From assembly GCA_910588295.1 (NCBI GenBank), contig CAJUQO010000048.1:1-25767 (forward strand): a DNA stretch of 25,767 nt, given 5' to 3'. Below are positions 1-8,064 of the stretch, piece after piece. This stretch comes from an uncultured Lachnospiraceae bacterium (lineage in GTDB: Bacteria; Bacillota; Clostridia; Lachnospirales; Lachnospiraceae). Made by a program: the position numbers and the translations under genes. Below the pieces are notes generated by a model that saw only the letters and a program-made list of their open reading frames with translations, made no database searches and had not been told where the DNA came from. Every line of letters begins with the position of its first letter. Within the stretch, counting starts at the first letter, position 1.

Positions 1-672
1 GTCCTTGCTGACAATCCGCTTGCCCTTCCAGTTCCCCTCAGCCAGATAGAGCTGTCCCAGTTTCATCATCTCGGTACATGTCAGATACATACCGCCGCCG
101 CCATTCGGATGTCCCTGTGGATCATGCTCCCAGAGCGGCCATCCCATATCAAGCGGCTGGAATACCTTCTCATACAGATACTCTCCCATCCGCTTGCCAA
201 CAGCCCGTTCTACCATATGCGCAGCCAGTATACTGTCTGCAGAGGAATAACAGAATATACTACCCGGCTCCACGGGAACCGGCTGTGCCATCATATACTT
301 CTCATAATCCGGTGCGCCAACTCCCGGACGTCTGTCCGCACTCATCAGAAGCGGCTTGCCAAAACCACTGGACATACAGAGCAGATGTTTCAACTGAATT
401 TTCTCCAGATTTGGATCCGGATTCGGAGGAAGTTTGTCTCCAAACACTTCCGCCACATGATCTTCCAGACTCAGTTTTCCTTCTTCCATTGCAAGTCCAA
501 CTGCTGTTACCATAAAACTCTTGGTATGTGAATAAGTATTTCTCGGTGCATCTGCTGCGTAATGCATCTCACAGAGTACCTTGCTCTCATCTCCGACACA
601 GATCGCTTCCAGCGGCAGATTGTGGCTGCTGACATAACGATGAAATTCCAAAAACTTCTCTTCCAGTAACAT
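1..672 (-). CDS. Serine hydrolase, beta-lactamase class C family (3' end outside window)
   Basis: The reading frame is open from ATG at 672 to the window edge (224 codons), so the C-terminus is missing. It shows the penicillin-binding-protein/class C beta-lactamase fold signature: SxxK at residues 48-51 (S48-H-T-K51, the acylating Ser and its Lys), a YSS at 142-144 in the place of the YxN/YxS motif, and a glycine run at 191-194. No signal peptide is visible, so it is probably cytoplasmic and more likely an esterase/peptidase-type family member than a resistance enzyme. A GGAAAGGATAG ribosome site precedes the ATG. It lies 52 bases downstream of the GH172 gene and is likely in the same transcript. 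The substrate cannot be told from sequence; a carbohydrate-ester role is only inference from the neighbour. Confidence 0.85.
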   Translation of the reverse strand, partial: MLLEEKFLEFHRYVSSHNLPLEAICVGDESKVLCEMHYAADAPRNTYSHTKSFMVTAVGLAMEEGKLSLEDHVAEVFGDKLPPNPDPNLEKIQLKHLLCMSSGFGKPLLMSADRRPGVGAPDYEKYMMAQPVPVEPGSIFCYSSADSILAAHMVERAVGKRMGEYLYEKVFQPLDMGWPLWEHDPQGHPNGGGGMYLTCTEMMKLGQLYLAEGNWKGKRIVSKD

Positions 673-724
673 AACGCATCTATCCTTTCCGGCAAATCTG
701 TCTGACCTCTCCAATCCGGTTTTA

Positions 725-1753
725 TTATCTCATACACATCTCTGCATCTGCCGGCAGTGGCATCAGCGGTGCAGACGGCAGGGTCTGATACCAGTAAGCA
801 ACACTGGTGTAATCATCGTAACGCGGTCCGGTCCAGCCCATGTTGTCGAGTGTCATACGAAACTTCTTCTCAAAACGGATCGGGTCTGCGATATGGAAAC
901 GATACAGCAGGAATCTCTGCTGTCCGTTATAGAATTCCCGATTGTCTCCATAGATGGCATACATACCGGTATATAAGCCGCTGAAGGTCTGATAGTTCTT
1001 AATGATGATATCATTTCCAAATCCATAGGAACCGCCGAAGTAGTCTTCCGTTCCGGTATAGTGGATAGACGGATACTTATCATCGTCCAGATACATACGG
1101 GCTTCACCTTCTACCCAACAGGTATTGTTGCCATTCATACCGGCTGCCAGAGTTACGCCGACAAATTGTCCCTTGCCTTCAATTCCGTCAACAATTGTGT
1201 AGGTACGGCCCTTCTGAACCGGGTGCTCCTGGCGGTATGTGGCATGGAAATAAACAGCCTCTGCCGGAATCTCCTGATAAGCTCCGGTGATAATATAATA
1301 GATATTTTCATCCTGATCGCCACGGTTTTCCATCGTGATCCGGGCTCTCTTATGAAAGGGCATCTCAAAATAGCAGTTATAGCCGCGGCCAGGAGCTACC
1401 AGAATCATGGCAGAATTAAGCACCGGATATTTGCCGTCCCGATCCACAAAATTTTCATCATAGGCACATCCGAAGAATGCAGAGAGCGGAGCTTCCACAG
1501 ACGGATATTCCTGGTCATCCCAATACATACGGATGATAAAACGATGTCCGACATATCCGGTAAACCACATATGCTGGATCACACCCGGTCCTGCAGCATC
1601 TGCCAGAGTTACGGTTTTCCCTGCAGGAATCGTCACGGTCGGACGAAGTTTGGTGCAGTCACCGCCCTGTGAACCACCTGCGCGAACACCAGTCGGATTC
1701 TCAGCAGAAAACGCAAATGTTTTGGAGTTATGTATCATACAATAGTTGTTCAT
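725..1753 (-). CDS. GH172 (DUF2961) glycoside hydrolase
   Basis: A 342-residue protein of the DUF2961 family, now glycoside hydrolase family 172. Characterised members act on difructose dianhydride and on arabinofuranose or fructofuranose linkages. The N-terminal part (about 20-130) carries the RAGGSQGGD and GPGVIQHMWFTG stretches typical of the family. The segment around 213-240 holds the acidic catalytic region: E215/E217 in WVEGE and E236 in HYTGTEDYFGG. The length is close to single-domain family members and there is no signal peptide, so it acts inside the cell. An AGGGG ribosome site lies just upstream of ATG 1753. It is the first gene of a probable two-gene operon with the serine hydrolase. 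The exact sugar linkage is not predictable; a role in imported fructan or arabinan oligosaccharides is inference. Confidence 0.88.
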   Translation of the reverse strand: MNNYCMIHNSKTFAFSAENPTGVRAGGSQGGDCTKLRPTVTIPAGKTVTLADAAGPGVIQHMWFTGYVGHRFIIRMYWDDQEYPSVEAPLSAFFGCAYDENFVDRDGKYPVLNSAMILVAPGRGYNCYFEMPFHKRARITMENRGDQDENIYYIITGAYQEIPAEAVYFHATYRQEHPVQKGRTYTIVDGIEGKGQFVGVTLAAGMNGNNTCWVEGEARMYLDDDKYPSIHYTGTEDYFGGSYGFGNDIIIKNYQTFSGLYTGMYAIYGDNREFYNGQQRFLLYRFHIADPIRFEKKFRMTLDNMGWTGPRYDDYTSVAYWYQTLPSAPLMPLPADAEMCMR

Positions 1754-1781
1754 TTTTGCCCCTCCATATTTCTACAAATGC

Positions 1782-1840
1782 CGATATATCGGTTTGTTCG
1801 GAAAAGTATAGCATAATGGGAACCAGCTTTCAAGAAGCTG
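1782..1840 (-). promoter_or_regulatory. Promoter and palindromic operators of the GH172 operon
   Basis: Reading the minus strand, TTGAAA (1828-1833) and TATACT (1805-1810) are separated by exactly 17 bases, a good sigma-A promoter. A perfect 12-base palindrome, CCGATATATCGG (1782-1793), lies just downstream of the -10 box, about 30 bases before the start codon. A second inverted repeat, CAGCTT/AAGCTG (1824-1840), covers the -35 box. Both are placed where a repressor would act. No regulator gene is adjacent in the window. Confidence 0.7.
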
Positions 1841-1903
1841 ACGGCATTGGAAATCTGTCTACTTTCCTAATATATTTCTTAATTCGGCATAGCGGGGCGG
1901 CTG

Positions 1904-2180
1904 TCAATTCGACAAAGTTTTCTGGTGATACTTTACCGCACATGAGCATTGACTGAACGTGATGTCATCCAGTTCATCCATGAGGCAGAAAAACAGTTCA
2001 CAAATCGTTTTCTCATCAGTATTGCATCGCTGTGTAACTGCAAGCATCATATACCGTGCAAAAATAATGGATACATGGGCAGTCAAAGCATCATAGGAAA
2101 GGCTCCGGCACTCCTTTGCCAGATGCAGATAGGATTTGCAGGTTTGTGCCTTTTTTATGGGCTAAAATATTGATTTTTCA
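1904..2180 (-). pseudogene. C-terminal remnant of an IS4-type DDE transposase
   Basis: The minus strand encodes a stretch reading CKSYLHLAKECRSLSYDALTA followed by a hydrophobic RYMMLAVTQR segment and an acidic tail. This is the pattern at the C-terminus of IS4-type DDE transposases in Clostridia, after the motif that carries the last catalytic Glu. Upstream the frame breaks: a stop codon (TAG) interrupts the part that should read xNIExxF. There is no N-terminal catalytic region and no terminal inverted repeats could be found, so this is a decayed fragment. It separates the GH172 operon from the LtaS gene. The rest of 2181-2318 shows no convincing gene. Confidence 0.55.
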
Positions 2181-2320
2181 ATGTTCAGCGCACCAACCGG
2201 TGTGGGAAGTTTGAGTTACACATCTTTCCGGCAGTTCAATACCAGTCCGATCCACAAAGCTTTGGGCCGCGCAGCAGACAGGCAGAATATCTACCCCCAA
2301 AGTCGTTATAATGGACGATA

Positions 2321-2350
2321 AAAAGAGCGGTGGCAAGTTCCGCTCTCTTT
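2321..2350 (-). terminator. Terminator of the LtaS-like gene
   Basis: On the minus strand an AGAGCGG/CCGCTCT stem with a 9-base loop is followed by TTTTTATC. It lies about 55 bases after the stop codon of the LtaS-like gene. Confidence 0.7.
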
Positions 2351-2403
2351 ATCTTTATTAAGTTTTTTCTTTGCTTCATCCAAATCCTTACAGCTGCCTA
2401 CTA

Positions 2404-5136
2404 TCATTCTATCTGGGCACGGCCGCCGCACTCATCCCAGAGATGATTGTTCCGGTCGAACAGCAGATTGTAGCAGATCTGGTTGTAATCGAAAAGGATC
2501 CCCGCGTAATCTCCGGTGTCCGTATTGGTATGCCAGGTACCGTCCTGCTCCCAGTAGCCCTTGCTGTTCACCGCCGGAATAGTTTCATGGAGGTTCAGCA
2601 GATACTTGTCATAGTCCGAGAGCTCCACCCCCGCCGCCTCCAGAAGCTTCGCCGACAGGTAATTCATGGAAATCTTGTTCAGCTCCCCCTCATTATCCCC
2701 GTATTTCAGGCCGTCATACTCGTCAATATCAAAATTCGCCCACATGACATAAGGGATATAATATTTGTTCAGCGTCTGCTGATTGGTGTCGTCGGGAATC
2801 AGGTGATCCGCCCATACCTTCTGGGAATCGTCGTCCCAGGAGGGCTGATGATCCCCGTACATCAGGATGATCGTAGGATCGTCAATATCGGAAAAATATT
2901 CGATCAGCTCTTTAAATGCCTCGTCGGACTCCCGGATCAGGGTAAAATAATTGTTCATCCCCACAGAGCCCTTGAAGGAACTGACTTCGAGGGTGCGGTC
3001 CATCTTGTCTTTTAAATAAGTAAAAGGGCTGTGATTCTGTATGGTCACGTTAAACATAAAAAACGGCTGGTCGCGGAGACGCTCATTCTCCTCATACATT
3101 TTGATCACGTCCTCATAATCCGCCCGGTCGCTTAAAAGTTTGCGGAAACGCTCCATGCCCGTGGTATCCTCGTAGAAAACCGCCTCGTCAAAGCCCAGCA
3201 CCTGGTACACACTCTCCCTGTTGTAGCCCGAGGCATGGTAGGGATGGTAACCGACGGCGTAATAGGGTGTGGGCTGGTTTTTCAGCACTGTCAGAAGGGA
3301 CGGCATCTGGCTCTTCACATACTGGGCATAAGGAATCGTCCCCGTGGGCAGGTAGGCCAGAGAATAACGGCTTAAAAATTCAAATTCCGTGTTGGCCGTG
3401 GGGCCGCCGGTAACGGATGCATTCACATAACCCTTCTGGGTATTCTCGGTGAGGCTGTGGATGAAGGGCATACAGTCTTCGCTGAGCTCATAATCGTAGA
3501 GCACCGACATATCCGCAAAAGCCTCGTTCTGGATCACAATGATATTCGGCGTCTGCACTTCTTTTGCCTCACCGTGCTTTTCTTCGTATTCCCGGGCCCC
3601 CGCCGTGAGGGCCTCCCGAGCGCTCTCCACGTCATAGCCCTCCAGCTTCACGTTTCCGGTAGCCATCATATTGCTTAGAAAAAATGGCAGATAGCCGTTA
3701 TCTTCCACCTCATTGGTGTAATTCCAGGTATTTCCCTTTATGTATCCGAAAAGGAACCCATTGTCCAGCCCCCACACCGTCAGGGCAATCAGGCAGATCT
3801 CCCCCGCCACGGTACTGCCCAGGCGCACCCGCCGGGCCTGGCGCATGGCCGCCGTTTTTGGCAGCTCTTTCACCGCTTTTTTCATTTCCCGCAGCTTCTT
3901 TTTATCCGCCCGGGTAAGCTTTTCACCGGGATTCAATAAGCGCACCGCCGCAAGGGCCGCTAAAAACACCCCGATGGGGATGAAAAAGTATTTATCAAAA
4001 ACCAGCCTGTAATTCCCCGCCACCTCCAGGGCTGTCCCGATGACGGTCAGATCCCCGGACATTACATACGTGCCGCGAAACTGCATGACGCAGTAATTGC
4101 CCAGGCCGATAAACTCCGCCAGCGCCAAAGCAATCGTGGCGGCCGTCCGCATCCGCCGGAACAGAATATAGAAAAAACAGATCACAATCGTCCAGTACAG
4201 CAGGGAATAAATGACCATAGACAAAAGTACCCGCATCTTGCTCTCACAGGAGAGCTCCACGATACAGAAGCAGGCAAAGGCCGACACCGCCACGGAAAAA
4301 CATTTGATAAACCACCCGTGGACGCGGCCCGCCTTTTTACACCACCGGGCCACCAGCGTCCAGTCCGTCAGACACAGAGCGGCCGACAGCCAGGCCAGGC
4401 ACCACTGGGGATAGGCGTGCTCCACCCGGGACAGGTAGCCCAGAGGAATATCCAGCAACTTCCCCTCCTGGATCTGCAGCACTCTGCCCCACACAGCCAG
4501 CGCGAAAATCCCCATAACGATCCGCCAGGACGCGGATACCGCCGGGCGGCCGTCCTTCTTCCTGCGCGCAAAGAGCCCCATACGGCCCACCCAGTAGAAG
4601 AAGACGTATACGGCCAGGAACAGATATACGCTGCCCCAGATATAATTTTCCAGCGCCTCGGAGAACGTTTCCCCGTCGTCCTTTACCCAGGCAGCCGCCC
4701 TCACAAGCTCAAAGGGAGCATCGAAATTTTCCCCGAATTTTTCCTGCAGCGCCAGGAATTTCTCGCATACAAAAGCCGCCGTAATGATCAGAGCGACCAC
4801 CAGCGTCAGAAAGAGCTGCCCTTTATGGACATACAGGTATTTTGCCCAGGCCGGCGCTCTCTTTGCCCTGTCCACAAGAAAACGGCGGACGCGTGCGAGC
4901 CGCCGCCCCTTATTAATTTCAGCCTCCGCCACCGGGGAAACAGCCGGGGCTTTTGCTTCACTGTCCGGCACATATTCGCCGTCTGTGAAATCTGCCCGTA
5001 TATCCTCCGACAGCTCCCGGCTGTCTTCCTGTATCTTTTTATCGATCGTTTCCAAACCCTCATCTCCTGCAAACAGATTGTTTGTGCTATACCCGCGGGT
5101 ATAAAAGCGATTATATTCTAAACTTTTTTCCCGCAT
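2404..5136 (-). CDS. LtaS-like phosphoglycerol transferase / sulfatase-fold membrane protein
   Basis: A 910-residue enzyme of the lipoteichoic acid synthase/alkaline-phosphatase superfamily that should transfer glycerol phosphate (or a similar group) onto a cell-envelope polymer at the outer membrane face. Residues 1-100 are hydrophilic and cytoplasmic, followed by roughly seven or eight membrane segments (about 107-127, 167-187, 203-220, 245-262, 277-295, 303-326, 330-350, 385-400, 443-465). The catalytic domain runs from about 528 to 830: N-E538 (metal), GGPT580 (the acceptor Thr of the family) and GD762-H763 (metal). It is longer than classical LtaS (about 650 residues) through its N-terminal extension. 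ATG 5136 has no good ribosome site and sits in a hairpin; an alternative TTG at 5055 follows AGGAG by 8 bases. It is preceded by its own terminator and so appears monocistronic. Confidence 0.88.
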   Translation of the reverse strand: MREKSLEYNRFYTRGYSTNNLFAGDEGLETIDKKIQEDSRELSEDIRADFTDGEYVPDSEAKAPAVSPVAEAEINKGRRLARVRRFLVDRAKRAPAWAKYLYVHKGQLFLTLVVALIITAAFVCEKFLALQEKFGENFDAPFELVRAAAWVKDDGETFSEALENYIWGSVYLFLAVYVFFYWVGRMGLFARRKKDGRPAVSASWRIVMGIFALAVWGRVLQIQEGKLLDIPLGYLSRVEHAYPQWCLAWLSAALCLTDWTLVARWCKKAGRVHGWFIKCFSVAVSAFACFCIVELSCESKMRVLLSMVIYSLLYWTIVICFFYILFRRMRTAATIALALAEFIGLGNYCVMQFRGTYVMSGDLTVIGTALEVAGNYRLVFDKYFFIPIGVFLAALAAVRLLNPGEKLTRADKKKLREMKKAVKELPKTAAMRQARRVRLGSTVAGEICLIALTVWGLDNGFLFGYIKGNTWNYTNEVEDNGYLPFFLSNMMATGNVKLEGYDVESAREALTAGAREYEEKHGEAKEVQTPNIIVIQNEAFADMSVLYDYELSEDCMPFIHSLTENTQKGYVNASVTGGPTANTEFEFLSRYSLAYLPTGTIPYAQYVKSQMPSLLTVLKNQPTPYYAVGYHPYHASGYNRESVYQVLGFDEAVFYEDTTGMERFRKLLSDRADYEDVIKMYEENERLRDQPFFMFNVTIQNHSPFTYLKDKMDRTLEVSSFKGSVGMNNYFTLIRESDEAFKELIEYFSDIDDPTIILMYGDHQPSWDDDSQKVWADHLIPDDTNQQTLNKYYIPYVMWANFDIDEYDGLKYGDNEGELNKISMNYLSAKLLEAAGVELSDYDKYLLNLHETIPAVNSKGYWEQDGTWHTNTDTGDYAGILFDYNQICYNLLFDRNNHLWDECGGRAQIE

Positions 5137-5151
5137 CCGTCAATTGCGGGA
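5129..5151 (-). promoter_or_regulatory. Hairpin over the LtaS start codon
   Basis: TCCCGCA (5129-5135) and TGCGGGA (5145-5151) form a perfect 7-bp inverted repeat with a 9-base loop. The ATG at 5134-5136 lies at the base of one arm. No Shine-Dalgarno sequence is visible before it. Either translation is controlled by this fold or the true start is further inside the gene. Confidence 0.4.
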
Positions 5152-5212
5152 TGACCTGTCTATATATATCATGTTCCTGTGTCCATTTGGTGAAAACGGG
5201 ATAAAGATCGGC

Positions 5213-5250
5213 AAAAAGAGTTTCGATTATTTTATCAACAATCAAAACTC
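5213..5250 (-). terminator. Terminator of the diguanylate cyclase gene
   Basis: On the minus strand GAGTTTTGATT and AATCGAAACTC form an 11-bp stem (one G.U pair) followed by TTTTT. It lies about 35 bases beyond the GGDEF gene stop. Confidence 0.8.
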
Positions 5251-5283
5251 CCAAACACTTCCATTTATTCAATTCCTAAATAC

Positions 5284-6999
5284 TCACCGCACCAGTTCTG
5301 GATATTTTTCTTTGTTCCTGCGTTTGCACGCATACATGATCTCATCCGCCTTCTGGAGGATCTCGTCATAGGACAGAGTATTCGTCCCGCCGTCAATAGC
5401 CACAATGCCATAACTGAAACTGCACCTGTATTCCGCAAACCCTGCTTTTTGATATTGATGCAAAATTTCCTCCATTTTCCGCTCAATCAGCTCTTTGATG
5501 CTGCCGGAAAGTACCAGACAGAACTCATCTCCGCCGATCCGCGCAAAAGTATCCTCACTACGGAAATTGGCCTTGATCAGCTCCACGAAGTTCTGGATAT
5601 AGATATCCCCCTCCAGATGTCCGTAGGTATCATTCACATATTTGAGGCCGTCCAGATCCAGATAGCACAAGGTAGTATCCTGGCCCTCGCGCAGGATCTT
5701 CTCCATATATTCCTCGAAAAACAGCCTGTTTCGGATTCCGGTTCCCGGGTCATGGTAGGCTTTGCTGGCCAGGGTATGGGCCGTCTGCTTTTCGTCCGTA
5801 ACATCCACAATAATATGCACATAGGAGGCATGTTCCTTCCACTCGATGGGGAAAGAAGTAATGCGGTAATACGTATCGGCGTCTCCGGCCAGCTCCCACA
5901 CTTTATACTGCTCATCACTGTTCCACCCGATCAGTTCCTGATGGAACGGCAGACGTTTTTTACAGGCAGCGCAGATTTGTTCATTCGCCTTTCCCTCCTG
6001 CTCTTTTTTATTACAATATAGAATCTCCCTCGTATCTCTGTCCACCACAAGGAGCCATTCCTTCCGCTTACTGAGCATCTCCACCATAAGCTCATTGTAA
6101 CTCTCAACGGCCTCCGCACGGTTTTTAGCCTTAATTGCCTCTCCCCTAAGCTGGGCCTCCCGCTCCTTTAACTGCTTCGTCATCTCATTGAAAGCTATGG
6201 AAAAATCCCCCAGATAAACTACCTGCTGAGAATAATCCCCTCTGGCCACCTGCTGGGCCTGCCATGTCAGATGGTTCAAATTCGCATGGAGATTTTTCAA
6301 ATTTTCACACAGATAATTATCCTCGTTTGGAAATTCCACCGACAAATTCCCTCTGGAAAGCTCCGCCGAATAAGCCGTCATCTCCTCCACTTCCCTCTGC
6401 AGGGATTGAAAGTCATGCTTTAAGCTCTGATAGGATTCACTGATCTCACGGTCACCAAAGGAATCCATCACCTCCGCCCTGAAACGGCAGACTCGCTCCC
6501 CCGTCGCCCAGCAGTCGATCTCTGTGGCCGTATAGGGCTTTCCCGTATAGGCGGTAAAAATGCCGGAGATAAAGCCCTCATCATAATTGCAGACTGTCTC
6601 TCCCAGCGTCGGAAGGCCGGAGCAGTCCGCATCCTCAGAGACCGTGAGGATGATCTTTCCTGTATCCTCCTCCATCCGCTCGATCCTGAGAACCCCTATT
6701 TTGAAATCCTCCAGCCGTCTTTGCAGCTGGGACGCGAATTCAGAAAACGGCAGGGACAGATCCAGATTTTTTCTGGCAAAATATTTGCCGGCCCGGTAGC
6801 CGGCGTTCCGGAACACGCGGATCTGTCCTTCCTTGCCAAACTGTTCGGCCAGCTCTTCACGAAGGGAATATTCCATAAGCCTGTAGACCGCCACCGGGAT
6901 CTCATTACCCAGATTCTCCCGGCCATTTGTCTGCGTCTGCAGATAATCCGCCAGTTTTCGATTGTTTTGGTTGTTCAAACTATTATCTTCCACGATCAT
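5284..6999 (-). CDS. Soluble diguanylate cyclase with V4R sensor domain
   Basis: A 571-residue protein that should make cyclic di-GMP from two GTP. Residues about 30-175 match the V4R (4-vinyl reductase-like) ligand/metal-binding domain, with cysteines C126, C137, C163 and C171 in the expected C-terminal half. Residues 190-300 are coiled-coil/HAMP-like, about 310-405 a PAS-like module with CAAC at 343-346, and 410-571 the cyclase. The active-site GGDEF is intact at 489-493, and RSED at 480-483, five residues upstream, fits the product-inhibition I-site. No membrane segments are seen, so it senses something inside the cell. ATG 6999 has an AGGAAGGGG site upstream. A promoter (7020-7048) and a terminator flank it, so it is a single-gene transcript. 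Confidence 0.9.
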   Translation of the reverse strand: MIVEDNSLNNQNNRKLADYLQTQTNGRENLGNEIPVAVYRLMEYSLREELAEQFGKEGQIRVFRNAGYRAGKYFARKNLDLSLPFSEFASQLQRRLEDFKIGVLRIERMEEDTGKIILTVSEDADCSGLPTLGETVCNYDEGFISGIFTAYTGKPYTATEIDCWATGERVCRFRAEVMDSFGDREISESYQSLKHDFQSLQREVEEMTAYSAELSRGNLSVEFPNEDNYLCENLKNLHANLNHLTWQAQQVARGDYSQQVVYLGDFSIAFNEMTKQLKEREAQLRGEAIKAKNRAEAVESYNELMVEMLSKRKEWLLVVDRDTREILYCNKKEQEGKANEQICAACKKRLPFHQELIGWNSDEQYKVWELAGDADTYYRITSFPIEWKEHASYVHIIVDVTDEKQTAHTLASKAYHDPGTGIRNRLFFEEYMEKILREGQDTTLCYLDLDGLKYVNDTYGHLEGDIYIQNFVELIKANFRSEDTFARIGGDEFCLVLSGSIKELIERKMEEILHQYQKAGFAEYRCSFSYGIVAIDGGTNTLSYDEILQKADEIMYACKRRNKEKYPELVR

Positions 7000-7019
7000 T
7001 TCCCCTTCCTGTCTTTTTG

Positions 7020-7048
7020 ATCATAGCACATTTCTCCATATATTCCAA
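7020..7048 (-). promoter_or_regulatory. Promoter of the V4R-GGDEF gene
   Basis: On the minus strand TTGGAA (7043-7048) and TATGAT (7020-7025) are 17 bases apart. The -10 box lies about 20 bases upstream of the ATG, so the leader is very short. Confidence 0.6.
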
Positions 7049-7082
7049 TATATTATAACGCGAACAATCCGCCCCTGCCGAA

Positions 7083-7111
7083 TTGATTCCCCCCTTTCTT
7101 TATGCTACACT
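7083..7111 (+). promoter_or_regulatory. Promoter of the DUF4430/ECF pair
   Basis: TTGATT (7083-7088) and TACACT (7106-7111) are separated by 17 bases, about 33 bases upstream of the start at 7144. It is divergent from the GGDEF promoter. Confidence 0.6.
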
Positions 7112-7143
7112 GGGTCTACATTCAAAAGAAAGAAGGAAAATCC

Positions 7144-7563
7144 ATGAGTGAAGCAAAAAAAGGAAAGAGCAACAAAAAGCTGCTGCTGGGGGCTGTGCTC
7201 CTGATCGCAATAATCGCCGTATTTGCGGTGATTTACGCAAACTTCCGCCCCAAAACCCAGGCGGGATCCAAGGCGGTCACTCTGACGGTGGTGGATGACC
7301 AGGGAAAGGAAACCTCCTACGAGACCCGCACAGACAAAGAATATCTGGGAGAAGTATTTGACGAAATCGACGGCCTGACCGTGGAGGGCACCGAGAGCAC
7401 CTATGGCCTATACATCGAAACCGTAAACGGGCTCACGGCCGATTACGATACGGACGGAGCCTACTGGAGCCTTTACGTAAACGGAGAGTACGGCACTAAT
7501 AGCGCAGACAGCCAGCCCGTCGCCGACGGAGACGCATACATGCTTAAATATGAAACCGCATAA
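7144..7563 (+). CDS. DUF4430 membrane-anchored protein
   Basis: A protein of 139 residues starting at ATG 7144, which has an AGAAAGAAGGAAAA site before it; a longer frame from 7102 lacks one. A basic N-terminus (KKGKSNKK) is followed by one membrane segment at about 17-37, then an extracellular domain. The C-terminal part reads as DUF4430, the fold shared with the C-terminal domain of transcobalamin: a GLYIETVNGL segment, the YWSLYVNGEYG motif and a terminal DGDAYMLKYE. In Clostridia such proteins often sit beside ECF transporter S components and are thought to capture the ligand or assist uptake. It overlaps the S component by 14 bases, so the two are translationally coupled. The ligand is not known; a cobalamin-like molecule is only a guess from the fold. 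Confidence 0.85.
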   Translation: MSEAKKGKSNKKLLLGAVLLIAIIAVFAVIYANFRPKTQAGSKAVTLTVVDDQGKETSYETRTDKEYLGEVFDEIDGLTVEGTESTYGLYIETVNGLTADYDTDGAYWSLYVNGEYGTNSADSQPVADGDAYMLKYETA

Positions 7564-8059
7564 TAATACACTGACAATCAAAGATATCGCCCTGGTCGGG
7601 GTTATGACCGCCACCCTGGAGGCCGGCAAGATGGCCATGACTTTTCTTCCCAATGTGGAGGTCGTGTCCCTTTTTATCATCCTGTATACTCTGGCTTTTG
7701 GCCGAAAGACCGTATATGCCATCTTTACTTTTATTTTTCTGGAGGGCTGTCTGTACGGCTTCGGCCTGTGGTGGATCATGTATCTCTACGCCTGGCCGAT
7801 GCTCTCCTTTCTGGCCTGGTGTCTGCGGAAATATGATACGCCCCTGCCTTACGCAGTGCTCTCGGGCGTCTTTGGGCTGTTTTTCGGAGCGCTCTGCGCC
7901 ATCCCCTACTTTTTCATCGGGGGATGGTCCATGGCCTTTACCTGGTGGGTATCCGGCATTCCCTACGATCTGGTACATTGCGGGGCAAACTTTGTCCTGT
8001 GCCTGATCCTTTTTAAACCGCTGCACCGCTGTCTGTCCACCATCAACAAAAATCTCTGA
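7550..8059 (+). CDS. ECF transporter S component
   Basis: A 169-residue hydrophobic protein with about five or six membrane segments. The N-terminal motif (TIKDIALVGVMTATLEAGK) is typical of substrate-binding (S) subunits of energy-coupling-factor vitamin transporters. In this family the S subunit captures a vitamin or metal-cofactor precursor and docks on a shared EcfAA'T module, whose genes are not in this window. The start at 7550 lies inside the end of the DUF4430 gene, consistent with coupled expression. Aromatic residues are abundant in the middle (GLWWIMYLYAWPM). The substrate cannot be assigned by sequence alone. The gene ends 5 bases before the convergent AraC gene, and no terminator is visible in between. 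Confidence 0.85.
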   Translation: MKPHNNTLTIKDIALVGVMTATLEAGKMAMTFLPNVEVVSLFIILYTLAFGRKTVYAIFTFIFLEGCLYGFGLWWIMYLYAWPMLSFLAWCLRKYDTPLPYAVLSGVFGLFFGALCAIPYFFIGGWSMAFTWWVSGIPYDLVHCGANFVLCLILFKPLHRCLSTINKNL

Positions 8060-8064
8060 TATTT

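Noticed and set aside
4318..5121. Plus-strand ORF of 267 codons opposite the LtaS-like gene
   Set aside because: Shadow frame without ribosome site or recognisable domain.
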